A program made the position numbers and the translations under genes. From Thiohalocapsa sp. PB-PSB1 (GTDB lineage Bacteria > Pseudomonadota > Gammaproteobacteria > Chromatiales > Chromatiaceae), in contig CP050890.1 of NCBI GenBank assembly GCA_016745215.1, forward strand, positions 62,001 through 126,000: a stretch of 64,000 nucleotides of DNA, written 5' to 3'. Shown here one piece after another: positions 51,347-60,551 of the stretch. Positions within the stretch are counted from its first letter, which is position 1. The number at the start of each line of letters is the position of its first letter. Below the pieces are notes generated by a model. The model ran no database searches, was not told the DNA's origin, and saw only the letters and a list, made by a program, of their open reading frames with translations.

Positions 51347-51733
51347 TTATGATAAGAGGTTTGTGCATTCTTTTTTTATGTTTTCTAATTCTTGTCTTGT
51401 CAAGCCATAAAGATTACATATACTGGCATCAGTCGCCGTACCGAACATCTTATTGACATCCGTGACAAAAGGTTTACAAAATCCACTTGCTGTATAGATT
51501 GGCAATTTGTATATTTCTTCTTCAGTTGAGTAGTAAAGTTTAAGATATGCTTTGCTACCAAAAACTTCCAGATGCCTAAGAACTTCTGTTCTTAAATTAT
51601 CTGATAATGGCGTTTCTTTTGGTCTCAAAAATATCCACACTTCATTGCCTTCTTTCTTTGCGTCAAAAATAACCCAGGTATCCGGTATATTTAACATCTG
51701 GGTTAGAACATTTATTGGTAACGCCTGTGTCAT
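51347..51733 (-). CDS. Hypothetical cassette protein, AT-rich
   Basis: The 128-residue protein (MTQALPINVLTQMLNIPDTW then VIFDAKKEGNEVWIFLRPKE) is not recognised. It looks soluble and mixed alpha/beta with KLYYSTEEEIYKLPIYTASG in the middle. Base composition is clearly more AT-rich than surrounding genes. It is a typical single-gene cassette: attC directly after its stop and another attC about 50 bases before its start. Confidence 0.7.
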   Translation of the reverse strand: MTQALPINVLTQMLNIPDTWVIFDAKKEGNEVWIFLRPKETPLSDNLRTEVLRHLEVFGSKAYLKLYYSTEEEIYKLPIYTASGFCKPFVTDVNKMFGTATDASICNLYGLTRQELENIKKECTNLLS

Positions 51734-51781
51734 TTCAAATATCCTCTCCCGATGTGGCTGTGTCAGTGAACTTGGTTTCTA

Positions 51782-51912
51782 GGCTAACGTTAGCGTTGAG
51801 TTGCAACCGGCATGACTGGCACGGCGGTACCCGCACCACCGAGGCTGGCCTGTGACACGGCGGTGCAGATGGTACGGACCGCCGGTTGTCAGCTCGAACG
51901 CGCTTGTTGGAC
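51782..51912 (-). other. attC site (long)
   Basis: Plus-strand ends GGCTAAC (51782-51788) and GTTGGAC (51906-51912). Arms gttgcaaccggc and gccggttgtcagctc pair at the base; the centre has further imperfect pairing over about 131 bp. The space to 52215 holds no recognised gene, only a cagttaaag array from 52086 and the RAYT right end. Confidence 0.8.
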
Positions 51913-52085
51913 CTGGGCCTTTCAGACGACGTGCCGGTCTATGGAATTTCAGCGGATCGGCTGGTGAGTGTCAAGGAGGGATGGGGCGGGATGCGTGCGG
52001 CAGTTTCGGGTGTACAGCACGCTTTTTGGGCGTTTTGCCGCGGGTCGGCGTGCAGAGAATCGGGTTTGTGCGGCTTTGACGGGGT

Positions 52086-52170
52086 GTTTTCAGTTAAAGG
52101 CAGTTAAACGGCAGTTAAAGCGGCAGTTAAAGGAAGTTAAAGGGACACCCATTTAGCTTGCTCATATAGC
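52086..52170. repeat. CAGTTAAAG array beside RAYT copy 2
   Basis: Five irregular units (cagttaaagg, cagttaaacgg, cagttaaagcgg, cagttaaagg, aagttaaag) lead into gggacacccatttagcttgc and the RAYT unit end. The tail unit differs from those at copies 1, 3 and 4. Confidence 0.8.
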
Positions 52171-52215
52171 TCGACTCTCCCAGGAAGGTAAGACTCCTTT
52201 TCCTCCGTACTTGCT

Positions 52216-53304
52216 TCAAGCAGCTAATTGGGGCGCGAACAGACCGCGTGCAGCACGAATGCCCCGTAAGTATTTCGTCTGTCGCCGAGCACACAAACTG
52301 GTCATTGCTTCTGGCGCACCGATCGCGGTGCCGAATGCATCGAGAAGCCGGTCGGCGTGGCTGAGGAAGCGTTCGCTGTCGATATTCAGCCGATCAAGGA
52401 TGCGTGGATGCTGCTCCGCAATATGACCGCGCTTGTCCGAGCGCAGCGCCCGGCCCGTCCAGTCGACCAGTTCCAGGTAGTCCTCGAACGCGAAGGGCAC
52501 CGCCCAAGGCGTCCGGGCGGTTGCGTCGAACGGCATCAGCGGGATTTTCGGCAAGGCCCGTGTTTCTTCCTCTGAGCGCAAGGTTTCTCCTTCCAGGGCG
52601 GGAGGAGACAGGCTTACTGCCGGGCTCTCTGTTGCAGCGATCTCGGAATCGACCTTGTCCGGCACCGCTTCGATGCGCTCTTGGATGGAGCTGTAGTCCG
52701 AGTCCTCCAGCGTCTCGGCGATCCCGGCGCGCACCGGGTTGAGATCGACATAGGCCATCGCTGCCAGCAGCGCCTGCTCATCCAGCAACGCCTGGCTCTT
52801 GAAGCGACCTTCCCAGAAGCGGCCCTTCACGCCGTCCTCGGCATTCGCCTGCCGGGCAATGTGCTCGTTCAGCGTGCGCATGAACCAGGACAGGTCGTGC
52901 AGCCGCGCCCGGTAGGTCTCGGCCAGCTCTTCCACCTTGGCGATCTCCGCGTCGCACATCTCGGCGCGCGCCTCGGATAGGTAACGCGTCACCAACAGTG
53001 GGCCTGTGAACAGCTGTGTCCAGCGTGTCAGCACCTCCTCGACCGACCAATCCAGGGCTCGCTGCTGGTCGATGCGGACAACAACGTGATAGTGGTTGCT
53101 CATAACGGCATAGGCGGCTACGTCGATCGCGAAGATCGCGGCGAGTTGCATGATGCGCTCGGCGATCCACCCGCGACGGTGATCGTAGTTGTTGCCGGAG
53201 AAATGATCCTCCCCGCAGAGGAAGGCGCGCCGCACGCAGCGGCTTACGCAGTGATACCAGGGGGTGTCTTCAAGAGAGACGAGCGTTGCGCGGGGGCTGG
53301 TCAT
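52216..53304 (-). CDS. REP-associated tyrosine transposase (RAYT), copy 2
   Basis: 362 residues, nearly identical to copy 1; differences include VLTRWTQLFTG for VLQRWTKLFTG and a few residues around position 225. HUH and Tyr motifs are unchanged. The unit's inner end (cctagctcaggtatggaagg) and outer ends are conserved. Its left-end tail array abuts, and seems to truncate, the IS5-type transposase gene at 53403. Confidence 0.93.
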   Translation of the reverse strand: MTSPRATLVSLEDTPWYHCVSRCVRRAFLCGEDHFSGNNYDHRRGWIAERIMQLAAIFAIDVAAYAVMSNHYHVVVRIDQQRALDWSVEEVLTRWTQLFTGPLLVTRYLSEARAEMCDAEIAKVEELAETYRARLHDLSWFMRTLNEHIARQANAEDGVKGRFWEGRFKSQALLDEQALLAAMAYVDLNPVRAGIAETLEDSDYSSIQERIEAVPDKVDSEIAATESPAVSLSPPALEGETLRSEEETRALPKIPLMPFDATARTPWAVPFAFEDYLELVDWTGRALRSDKRGHIAEQHPRILDRLNIDSERFLSHADRLLDAFGTAIGAPEAMTSLCARRQTKYLRGIRAARGLFAPQLAA

Positions 53305-53402
53305 GGCGAGATTCCAGATGTTGAGTGGTTAAAAAAGGCCTAGCTCAGGTATGGAAGGAAAGTCAAGCTAAGTGGGAGTCAAGCTAAGTGGGTGTCCTAT
53401 TA

Positions 53403-54008
53403 TTATTTGATTTTGGTGGAAATGTGCAAGACGAGTCCGAGTGTCTCGTCGACAAATTTCACGGCTGTCCCGCGATAACCCGCATCGCCGGAAAACGCCT
53501 CGATGCTCGGGTATTTCTCCGCCGCACGCGCCATCACGGGACCACCCGCCACGGTATCGCTGCAATTGGCTGCGTGGACCGACACATGCAACAGGTTGCC
53601 GAGGATATCGAATACGCTATGGCGTTTATGCCCTTTGACCTTCTTGCCGCCGTCGATCCCGCGTTCTTCGCTCGCGTACTCGGTCTTGACGCTCTGCGAG
53701 TCGATCATCCCGTAACTCGGCGATGCCGAGCGACCGTTGTTTTGGCGATGGAGTGCATTCAGTTGATCCAGCGCGGTTTCCCATACACCGCGTTTGTTCC
53801 ATCGGCTGAAGTGATCGTAAACCGTTTGCCAGGGGGGAAAATCGTTGGGTAGCATGCGCCATTGGCAACCGGACTTCACGACGTACAAAATGGCATCGAC
53901 GATCCGTTTGCGCGGATGCAGGCTGGCACTGCCCCGTCGATCACGGGGTTGAAAATAGTGTTCGATCAGCGCCCATTCGGCGTCCGTCAGGTCACTCGGG
54001 TATCCCAT
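53403..54008 (-). pseudogene. IS5-family transposase, 3'-truncated
   Basis: About 200 residues match IS5-type transposases: SDLTDAEWALIEHYFQPRDR, LYVVKSGCQWRMLPNDFPPW, then SYGMIDSQSVKT (first Asp) and VFDILGNLLHVSVHAANCSD with GDAGYRGTAVKF. The C-terminal part with the catalytic Glu is missing; the frame ends at the RAYT flank (aataggacacccacttag). Inactive. Confidence 0.85.
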
Positions 54009-54283
54009 AGCTTGTCCTCGAAGAAAAAGTATTTGACTTTGATAGACATTTTTTTGTCAGACAGGTTCTAAGACAATTTTTTTCTAAAGATGTCCCAAAT
54101 GCATGTTTGAAGTCGAGTTTATGTGCGCTCGCCCTGCAGGGTTGCCCGAATCGCCAGGTTCCTTCGCCCTGTCTGCGCTACCATTGCTGTAGATTTGCCG
54201 GCGAATCCGCCAAGCCCCGGACCGCGACCTGCCGGCCAGGCCGCTTCGCGGTATCCGGGGGCAACCATAAACAGAGGCATGGC

Positions 54284-55036
54284 ATGCAGAATGAAGAGGA
54301 ATTGAAGCAGCAGATCCAACGTGCGCTGCCCGAATTGCTGCGCACCGATCCTGCGTTCCGCGCGTTCGTGCTCGGCCTCACGCGCGAGGTTTACGCCGAC
54401 CGCGACCAAACCGAGAGCCGCTTCGACCGCGTTCTCGACGAGCTGCGCCGAGACCGCGAGGAGTCGGCGCGCAGATGGGACGAAGAGAAGGCCGAGTCGG
54501 CGCGCAAATGGGCTGAGGCAGAGCGCAGATGGGCCGAGAGCCAGCGAAGGTGGGAGGCGAACGAGCGCAAGTGGGAGGAGTCCAACGCGCACTTCGAGCG
54601 CGTCCACCAGGAGATCATGGCCCAGGCCAACAAGCACGACCGCGCCGTCGGTGCCCTGGGCGCACGCTGGGGCCTGCTATCCGAGCGTACCTTCCGCGAT
54701 GCCTTGGCCGGCATCCTGGAGGACAGCTTCGGCGTAGAGGTGTTGCGCATCGAGGACTGGGACAACGAGGGCACGGTCTTCGGTCGGCCCGACCAGGTCG
54801 AGCTGGATGTCATCATCGCCAACGGCATGTTGCTGATTTGCGAGCTCAAATCCTCCATCGACAAGGGCGGGATGTACATCTTCGAGCGCAAGGTGCGCTT
54901 CTACGAGCGCCGCCACGACCGCAAGGCCGACCGGCTGATCGTCATCTCGCCGATGATCGACCCGCGCGCGGCCAAGGTCGCCGCCGCGCTGGGCATCGAG
55001 ACCTACGGCGACTCCACAGAGGTCGAGCGGATTTGA
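54284..55036 (+). CDS. DUF3782 PD-(D/E)XK nuclease-like protein, copy 1
   Basis: I chose ATG 54284 (MQNEEELKQQIQRALPELLR). The 250-residue protein then has a long charged coiled coil of repeated RRW/KW units (KAESARKWAEAERRWAESQR). The C-terminal nuclease-like domain includes GLLSERTFRDALAGILEDSF, DQVELDVIIANGMLLICELK with the D...E-x-K catalytic pattern, and DRLIVISPMIDPRAAKVAAA. DUF3782 genes of this type are common in purple sulfur bacteria and cyanobacteria; function unknown. The gene recurs at 57161, differing by only two residues (Gly to Asp, Thr to Ala). Confidence 0.85.
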   Translation: MQNEEELKQQIQRALPELLRTDPAFRAFVLGLTREVYADRDQTESRFDRVLDELRRDREESARRWDEEKAESARKWAEAERRWAESQRRWEANERKWEESNAHFERVHQEIMAQANKHDRAVGALGARWGLLSERTFRDALAGILEDSFGVEVLRIEDWDNEGTVFGRPDQVELDVIIANGMLLICELKSSIDKGGMYIFERKVRFYERRHDRKADRLIVISPMIDPRAAKVAAALGIETYGDSTEVERI

Positions 55037-55430
55037 CTGGCCTAGGCTCAGGGAATGCAAAGCTGCGCCGATAGGAAGGTGCAAGATCGTCAGTCTTGAC
55101 CACCGAAGTTTTTTCACGCCAAGCCAGAACAGGCCCGCGCACCTCATCGACTCCGGTCCCATCCGCTTGAAATCATCCGAGCGAGGTTCCCCAGGCTCGG
55201 CGAGCAGGGCATAGTAGATCGGTTTGAAGCGTTCGCGCAGCCGATAGTGCTTGAACGCATCAGCCTCGAACAGTCGACGAAGGCGAGTTAAAGGGACACC
55301 CGGCGAGTTAAAGGGACGAGTTAAAGGGACGAGTTAAAGGGAGGGACGAGTTAAAGGGACACCCATTTAGCTTGCTCATATAGCTCGACTTTCCCAGGGA
55401 AGGTAAGACTCCCTTTCCTCTATACCCGCT

Positions 55431-56519
55431 TCAAGCAGCTAATTGGGGCGCGAACAGGCCGCGTGCAGCACGAATGCCCCGTAAGTATTTCGTCTGTCGC
55501 CGAGCACACAAACTGGTCATTGCTTCTGGCGCACCGATCGCGGTGCCGAATGCATCGAGAAGCCGGTCGGCGTGGCTGAGGAAGCGTTCGCTGTCGATAT
55601 TCAGCCGATCAAGGATGCGTGGATGCTGCTCCGCAATATGACCGCGCTTGTCCGAGCGCAGCGCCCGGCCCGTCCAGTCGACCAGTTCCAGGTAGTCCTC
55701 GAACGCGAAGGGCACCGCCCAAGGCGTCCGGGCGGTTGCGTCGAACGGCATCAGCGGGATTTTCGGCAATGCCTGTGTTTCTTCCTCTGAGCGCAAGGTT
55801 TCTCCTTCCAGGGCGGGAGGAGACAGGCTGACCGGCGGGCTCTCTGTTGCGGTGATCTCGGAATCAACCTTGTCCGGCACCGCTTCGATGCGCTCTTGGA
55901 TGGAGCTGTAGTCCGAGTCCTCCAGCGTCTCGGCGATCCCGGCGCGCACCGGATTGAGATCGACATAGGCCATCGCTGCCAGCAGCGCCTGCTCATCCAG
56001 CAACGCCTGGCTCTTGAAGCGACCTTCCCAGAAGCGGCCCTTCACGCCGTCCTCGGCATTCGCCTGCCGGGCAATGTGCTCGTTCAGCGTACGCATGAAC
56101 CAGGACAAGTCGTGCAGCCGCGCCCGGTAGGTCTCGGCCAGCTCTTCCACCTTGGCGATCTCCGCATCGCACATCTCGGCGCGCGCCTCGGACAGGTAAC
56201 GCGTCACCAACAGCGGGCCTGTGAACAGCTTTGTCCAGCGTTGCAGCACCTCCTCGACCGACCAATCCAAGGTCCGCTGCTGGTCGATGCGGACAACAAC
56301 GTGATAGTGGTTGCTCATGACGGCATAGGCGGCTACGTCGATCGCGAAGATCGCGGCGAGCTGCATGATGCGCTCAGCGATCCATCCGCGACGGTGATCG
56401 TAGTTGTTGCCGGAGAAATGGTCCTCCCCACAGAGGAAGGCGCGCCGCACGCAGCGACTGACGCAGTGATACCAAGGGGTGTCTTCAAGAGAGACGAGCG
56501 TTGCGCGGGGGCTGGTCAT
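55431..56519 (-). CDS. REP-associated tyrosine transposase (RAYT), copy 3
   Basis: 362 residues, same family and motifs as copies 1, 2 and 4; here VLQRWTKLFTG and ITATESPPVSLSP match copy 1 rather than copy 2. It lies in the first unit of the tandem duplication. Upstream of its start, a further partial copy of the RAYT 5' end follows at 56604. Confidence 0.93.
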   Translation of the reverse strand: MTSPRATLVSLEDTPWYHCVSRCVRRAFLCGEDHFSGNNYDHRRGWIAERIMQLAAIFAIDVAAYAVMSNHYHVVVRIDQQRTLDWSVEEVLQRWTKLFTGPLLVTRYLSEARAEMCDAEIAKVEELAETYRARLHDLSWFMRTLNEHIARQANAEDGVKGRFWEGRFKSQALLDEQALLAAMAYVDLNPVRAGIAETLEDSDYSSIQERIEAVPDKVDSEITATESPPVSLSPPALEGETLRSEEETQALPKIPLMPFDATARTPWAVPFAFEDYLELVDWTGRALRSDKRGHIAEQHPRILDRLNIDSERFLSHADRLLDAFGTAIGAPEAMTSLCARRQTKYLRGIRAARGLFAPQLAA

Positions 56520-56603
56520 GGCGAGATTCCAGATGTTGAGTGGTTAAGGAAAGCCTAGCTCAGGTATGGAAGGAAAGTCAAGCTAAGTGGGTGTCCTATT
56601 AAA

Positions 56604-56765
56604 CTGGCACGCAGCGGCTTACGCAGTGATACCAGGGGGTGTCTTCAAGAGAGACGAGCGTTGCGCGGGGGCTGGTCATGGCGAGATTCCAGATGTTGAG
56701 TGGTTAAGAAAAGCCTAGCTCAGGTATGGAAGGAAAGTCAAGCTAAGTGGGTGTCCTATTAAACT
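56604..56765 (-). repeat. Partial RAYT 5' end
   Basis: The 5' end of the RAYT gene and its flank (gatgttgagtggttaagaaa, then cctagctcaggtatggaagg) is repeated once more before the second unit. The remaining 180 bases to 56948 are AT-rich and contain nothing recognised. This is a scar at the junction of the duplication. Confidence 0.8.
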
Positions 56766-57160
56766 GTGTCATATAAAGCGTCTGTTTCAGCGCCTTTGGT
56801 TGGACCTGGAAGGATATTCGCTTTTCTTGAAGAATCAATAAGTTATGAATTCGAAACTCAGCCGCGTTTTAGACTGATACCACTGCTTAGGGGCGCACGC
56901 AACTCACTGATATATATTGCAAATCTTCATTAAATGAAATCCTAAAGAGCCAATTTTTTTCTAAAGATGTCCCAAATGCATGTTTGAAGTCGAGTTTATG
57001 TGCGCTCGCCCTGCAGGGTTGCCCGAATCGCCAGGTTCCTTCGCCCTGTCTGCGCTACCATTGCTGTAGATTTGCCGGCGAATCCGCCAAGCCCCGGACC
57101 GCGACCTGCCGGCCAGGCCGCTTCGCGGTATCCGGGGGCAACCATAAACAGAGGCATGGC

Positions 57161-57913
57161 ATGCAGAATGAAGAGGAATTGAAGCAGCAGATCCAACGTG
57201 CGCTGCCCGAATTGCTGCGCACCGATCCTGCGTTCCGCGCGTTCGTGCTCGACCTCACGCGCGAGGTTTACGCCGACCGCGACCAAACCGAGAGCCGCTT
57301 CGACCGCGTTCTCGACGAGCTGCGCCGAGACCGCGAGGAGTCGGCGCGCAGATGGGACGAAGAGAAGGCCGAGTCGGCGCGCAAATGGGCTGAGGCAGAG
57401 CGCAGATGGGCCGAGAGCCAGCGAAGGTGGGAGGCGAACGAGCGCAAGTGGGAGGAGTCCAACGCGCACTTCGAGCGCGTCCACCAGGAGATCATGGCCC
57501 AGGCCAACAAGCACGACCGCGCCGTCGGTGCCCTGGGCGCACGCTGGGGCCTGCTATCCGAGCGTGCCTTCCGCGATGCCTTGGCCGGCATCCTGGAGGA
57601 CAGCTTCGGCGTAGAGGTGTTGCGCATCGAGGACTGGGACAACGAGGGCACGGTCTTCGGTCGGCCCGACCAGGTCGAGCTGGATGTCATCATCGCCAAC
57701 GGCATGTTGCTGATTTGCGAGCTCAAATCCTCCATCGACAAGGGCGGGATGTACATCTTCGAGCGCAAGGTGCGCTTCTACGAGCGCCGCCACGACCGCA
57801 AGGCCGACCGGCTGATCGTCATCTCGCCGATGATCGACCCGCGCGCGGCCAAGGTCGCCGCCGCGCTGGGCATCGAGACCTACGGCGACTCCACAGAGGT
57901 CGAGCGGATTTGA
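57161..57913 (+). CDS. DUF3782 PD-(D/E)XK nuclease-like protein, copy 2
   Basis: Almost identical to the gene at 54284; residue changes are Gly to Asp in FVLDLTREVY and Thr to Ala in SERAFRDALAG. The same coiled coil and nuclease-like core are present and the frame is intact. Start ATG 57161 corresponds to 54284. Confidence 0.85.
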   Translation: MQNEEELKQQIQRALPELLRTDPAFRAFVLDLTREVYADRDQTESRFDRVLDELRRDREESARRWDEEKAESARKWAEAERRWAESQRRWEANERKWEESNAHFERVHQEIMAQANKHDRAVGALGARWGLLSERAFRDALAGILEDSFGVEVLRIEDWDNEGTVFGRPDQVELDVIIANGMLLICELKSSIDKGGMYIFERKVRFYERRHDRKADRLIVISPMIDPRAAKVAAALGIETYGDSTEVERI

Positions 57914-58257
57914 CTGGCCTAGGCTCAGGGAATGCAAAGCTGCGCCGATAGGAAGGTGCAAGATCGTCAGTCTTGACCACCGAAGTTTTTTCACGCCAAG
58001 CCAGAACAGGCCCGCGCACCTCATCGACTCCGGTCCCATCCGCTTGAAATCATCCGAGCGAGGTTCCCCAGGCTCGGCGAGCAGGGCATAGTAGATCGGT
58101 TTGAAGCGTTCGCGCAGCCGATCGTGCTTGAACGCATCGGCCTCGAACAGTCGACGAAGGCGAGTTAAAGGGGCGAGTTAAAGGGACACCCATTTAGCTT
58201 GCTCATATAGCTCGACTTTCCCAGGGAAGGTAAGACTCCCTTTCCTCTATACCCGCT

Positions 58258-59346
58258 TCAAGCAGCTAATTGGGGCGCGAACAGGCCGCGTGCAGCACGA
58301 ATGCCACGTAAGTATTTCGTCTGTCGCCGAGCACACAAACTGGTCATTGCTTCTGGCGCACCGATCGCGGTGCCGAATGCATCGAGAAGCCGGTCGGCGT
58401 GGCTGAGGAAGCGTTCGCTGTCGATATTCAGCCGATCAAGGATGCGTGGATGCTGCTCCGCAATATGACCGCGCTTGTCCGAGCGCAGCGCCCGGCCCGT
58501 CCAGTCGACCAGTTCCAGGTAGTCCTCGAACGCGAAGGGCACCGCCCAAGGCGTCCGGGCGGTTGCGTCGAACGGCATCAGCGGGATTTTCGGCAAGGCC
58601 CGTGTTTCTTCCTCTGAGCGCAAGGTTTCTCCTTCCAGGGCGGGAGGAGACAGGCTTACTGGCGAGCTCTCTGTTACAGCGATCTCGGAATCAACCTTGT
58701 CCGGCACCGCTTCGATGCGCTCTTGGATGGAGCTGTAGTCCGAGTCCTCCAGCGTCTCGGCGATCCCGGCGCGCACCGGGTTGAGATCGACATAGGCCAT
58801 CGCCGCCAGCAGTGCCTGCTCATCCAGCAACGCCTGGCTCTTGAAGCGACCTTCCCAGAAGCGGCCCTTCACGCCGTCCTCGGCATTCGCCTGCCGGGCA
58901 ATGTGCTCGTTCAGCGTGCGCATGAACCAGGATAAATCGTGCAGCCGCGCCCGGTAGGTCTCGGCCAGCTCTTCCACCTTGGCGATCTCCGCGTCGCACA
59001 TCTCGGCGCGCGCTTCGGATAGGTAACGCGTCACCAACAGCGGGCCTGTGAACAGCTGGGTCCAGCGTTTCAGCACCTCCTCGACCGACCAATCCAAGGC
59101 CCGCTGCTGGTCGATGCGGACAACAACGTGATAGTGGTTGCTCATGACGGCATAGGCGGCTACGTCGATCGCGAAGATCGCGGCGAGCTGCATGATGCGC
59201 TCGGCGATCCACCCGCGACGGTGATCGTAGTTGTTGCCGGAGAAGTGGTCCTCGCCACAGAGGAAGGCGCGCCGCACGCAGCGGCTTACGCAGTGATACC
59301 AGGGGGTGTCTTCAAGAGAGACGAGCGTTGCGCGGGGGCTGGTCAT
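58258..59346 (-). CDS. REP-associated tyrosine transposase (RAYT), copy 4
   Basis: 362 residues; variants include VLKRWTQLFTG and IAVTESSPVSLSP, so each of the four copies is distinguishable. All motifs are intact. Because substitutions cluster in the same few sites across copies, the family seems recently spread but still under coding constraint. Confidence 0.93.
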   Translation of the reverse strand: MTSPRATLVSLEDTPWYHCVSRCVRRAFLCGEDHFSGNNYDHRRGWIAERIMQLAAIFAIDVAAYAVMSNHYHVVVRIDQQRALDWSVEEVLKRWTQLFTGPLLVTRYLSEARAEMCDAEIAKVEELAETYRARLHDLSWFMRTLNEHIARQANAEDGVKGRFWEGRFKSQALLDEQALLAAMAYVDLNPVRAGIAETLEDSDYSSIQERIEAVPDKVDSEIAVTESSPVSLSPPALEGETLRSEEETRALPKIPLMPFDATARTPWAVPFAFEDYLELVDWTGRALRSDKRGHIAEQHPRILDRLNIDSERFLSHADRLLDAFGTAIGAPEAMTSLCARRQTKYLRGIRAARGLFAPQLAA

Positions 59347-59442
59347 GGCGAGATTCCAGATGTTGAGTGGTTAAGAAAAGCCTAGCTCAGGTATGGAAGG
59401 AAAGTCAAGCTAAGTGGGTGTCCTATTTAACTGGTGTCCTAT

Positions 59443-60402
59443 TTAACTCTGGAAGACGACGCCGTCGGCATCGACGGCGAGGATGCGGTAGTTGGCGATG
59501 GCGATGCGATTCACATAGCGCCCGAGGTAGCGGATGAGGTGCTGGGGGCTGTCGAACGGGGCTTCGGCATACACGACCCAGGCGTGGCGGTGCAGGCGGA
59601 TCAGCAGTTGCTTCCAGTCGGCCTCGTCGTGCAGTTCGGGCGGGCAGTGGCTGAGCTTGCCGGCGGCGCGCAGGGCTTCGAGTTCGCGTAGGAAGATGGC
59701 TCGGAAGACCGGCGAGAGGGCGCGGACCGGGAACAGGAAGTTGTTCGGCGCTTGCACAAAACCGCTGCCATCGCGTTTCAATGCGCCGCCGGTGACGAGG
59801 CAATGCACATGCGGGTGCAGCTGTAAGGTCTGGCCCCAGGTGTGCAGCACGCTGACAATGCCAAGGTCGGCGTCCCAGAGTTTGTGGGCAAAGGTCTGCA
59901 GGGTCTCGGCGGCACTGCGCATGAGGATGGCGTAGACCTCGGCATCGCAGTACTGCGCTAGGCGGTTGAGGTCTTCGGGCAGGGTGAAGACGAGGTGGAA
60001 GTACTGGATGGGCAACAGCTCCAGCTCGCGGTCATCGACCCAGGCGGCGCGTTGGGATGCGCGGCATTTGGGGCAGTGGCGGTTGCGGCAGGAGTTGTAG
60101 CTGATCTCCACATGCCCGCAGTGGTCGCATTGATCGACATGGCCGCCGAGCGCGGTGGTGCGGCAGGTCTCGATGGCGTGCAGGGCGCGGCCTTGCTCGA
60201 AGCTCGGATGGTACTCGGCGCGGTAGGCGGCGCCATGCATGCGCACCACATCGGCCAGTTCGAATGGCGGTGGAGCATATTCGACGGGGAACTCGCGGCG
60301 GATTTCGGCGGTGATGGCTGGACTGCACATGGTTACAGTATAGCCAGTTCCCGTGAGAGCGGGCGCGGAAGGGGGCGATCCCGCGTGCCCGTGGTGATGC
60401 AT
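59443..60402 (-). pseudogene. IS91-family transposase A, 3'-truncated by the RAYT unit
   Basis: About 310 residues of an IS91 transposase: zinc ribbon HVDQCDHCGHVEISYNSCRN RHCPKCRASQ, HUH block TLQLHPHVHCLVTGGAL and IRYLGRYVNRIAIANYRILA. It stops at VVFQS, directly at the ggacaccagttaaatag RAYT flank, so the C-terminal catalytic tyrosine part is lost. The N-terminal side begins 55 bases from the attC R' at 60457-60463, with the sequence ttggactaaataaataa also found at the other IS91 copy. Confidence 0.88.
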
Positions 60403-60456
60403 CCTTCAGTCGGTTGATGCGTTGGCGTGCTTTGATGGTGGGGGATTATTTATTTA

Positions 60457-60548
60457 GTCCAACGTTAAGCCTGGCCCGCCGCCCGTTGCCGTGCCGGAGC
60501 GCAGCGATGGCGCGGCAACGGGCGGTCGGGCCGAGGCGCTTGTTGGGC
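60457..60548 (-). other. attC site
   Basis: Plus-strand ends GTCCAAC (60457-60463) and GTTGGGC (60542-60548) are perfect core sites. Arms ggcccgccgcccgttgccgt and gcggcaacgggcggtcgggc pair with small bulges. It directly follows the PEP-CTERM gene's stop on the minus strand. Confidence 0.94.
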
Positions 60549-60551
60549 GTT

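Larger units (their letters stand above)
54072..56596. repeat. Tandem duplication unit, copy 1 (DUF3782 + RAYT)
   Basis: From caatttttttctaaagatgt the sequence matches 56949-59432 through the DUF3782 gene, the gene-free 3' flank and RAYT. The gagttaaagg array at 55285-55362 has about six units here but only two in copy 2 (58159-58183). High identity over about 2.5 kb shows a recent duplication. Confidence 0.9.
56949..59432. repeat. Tandem duplication unit, copy 2 (DUF3782 + RAYT)
   Basis: Second unit of the duplication described at 54072. It ends at the RAYT left end, where two ggtgtcctatttaact units cut the IS91-type gene at 59443. Confidence 0.9.
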
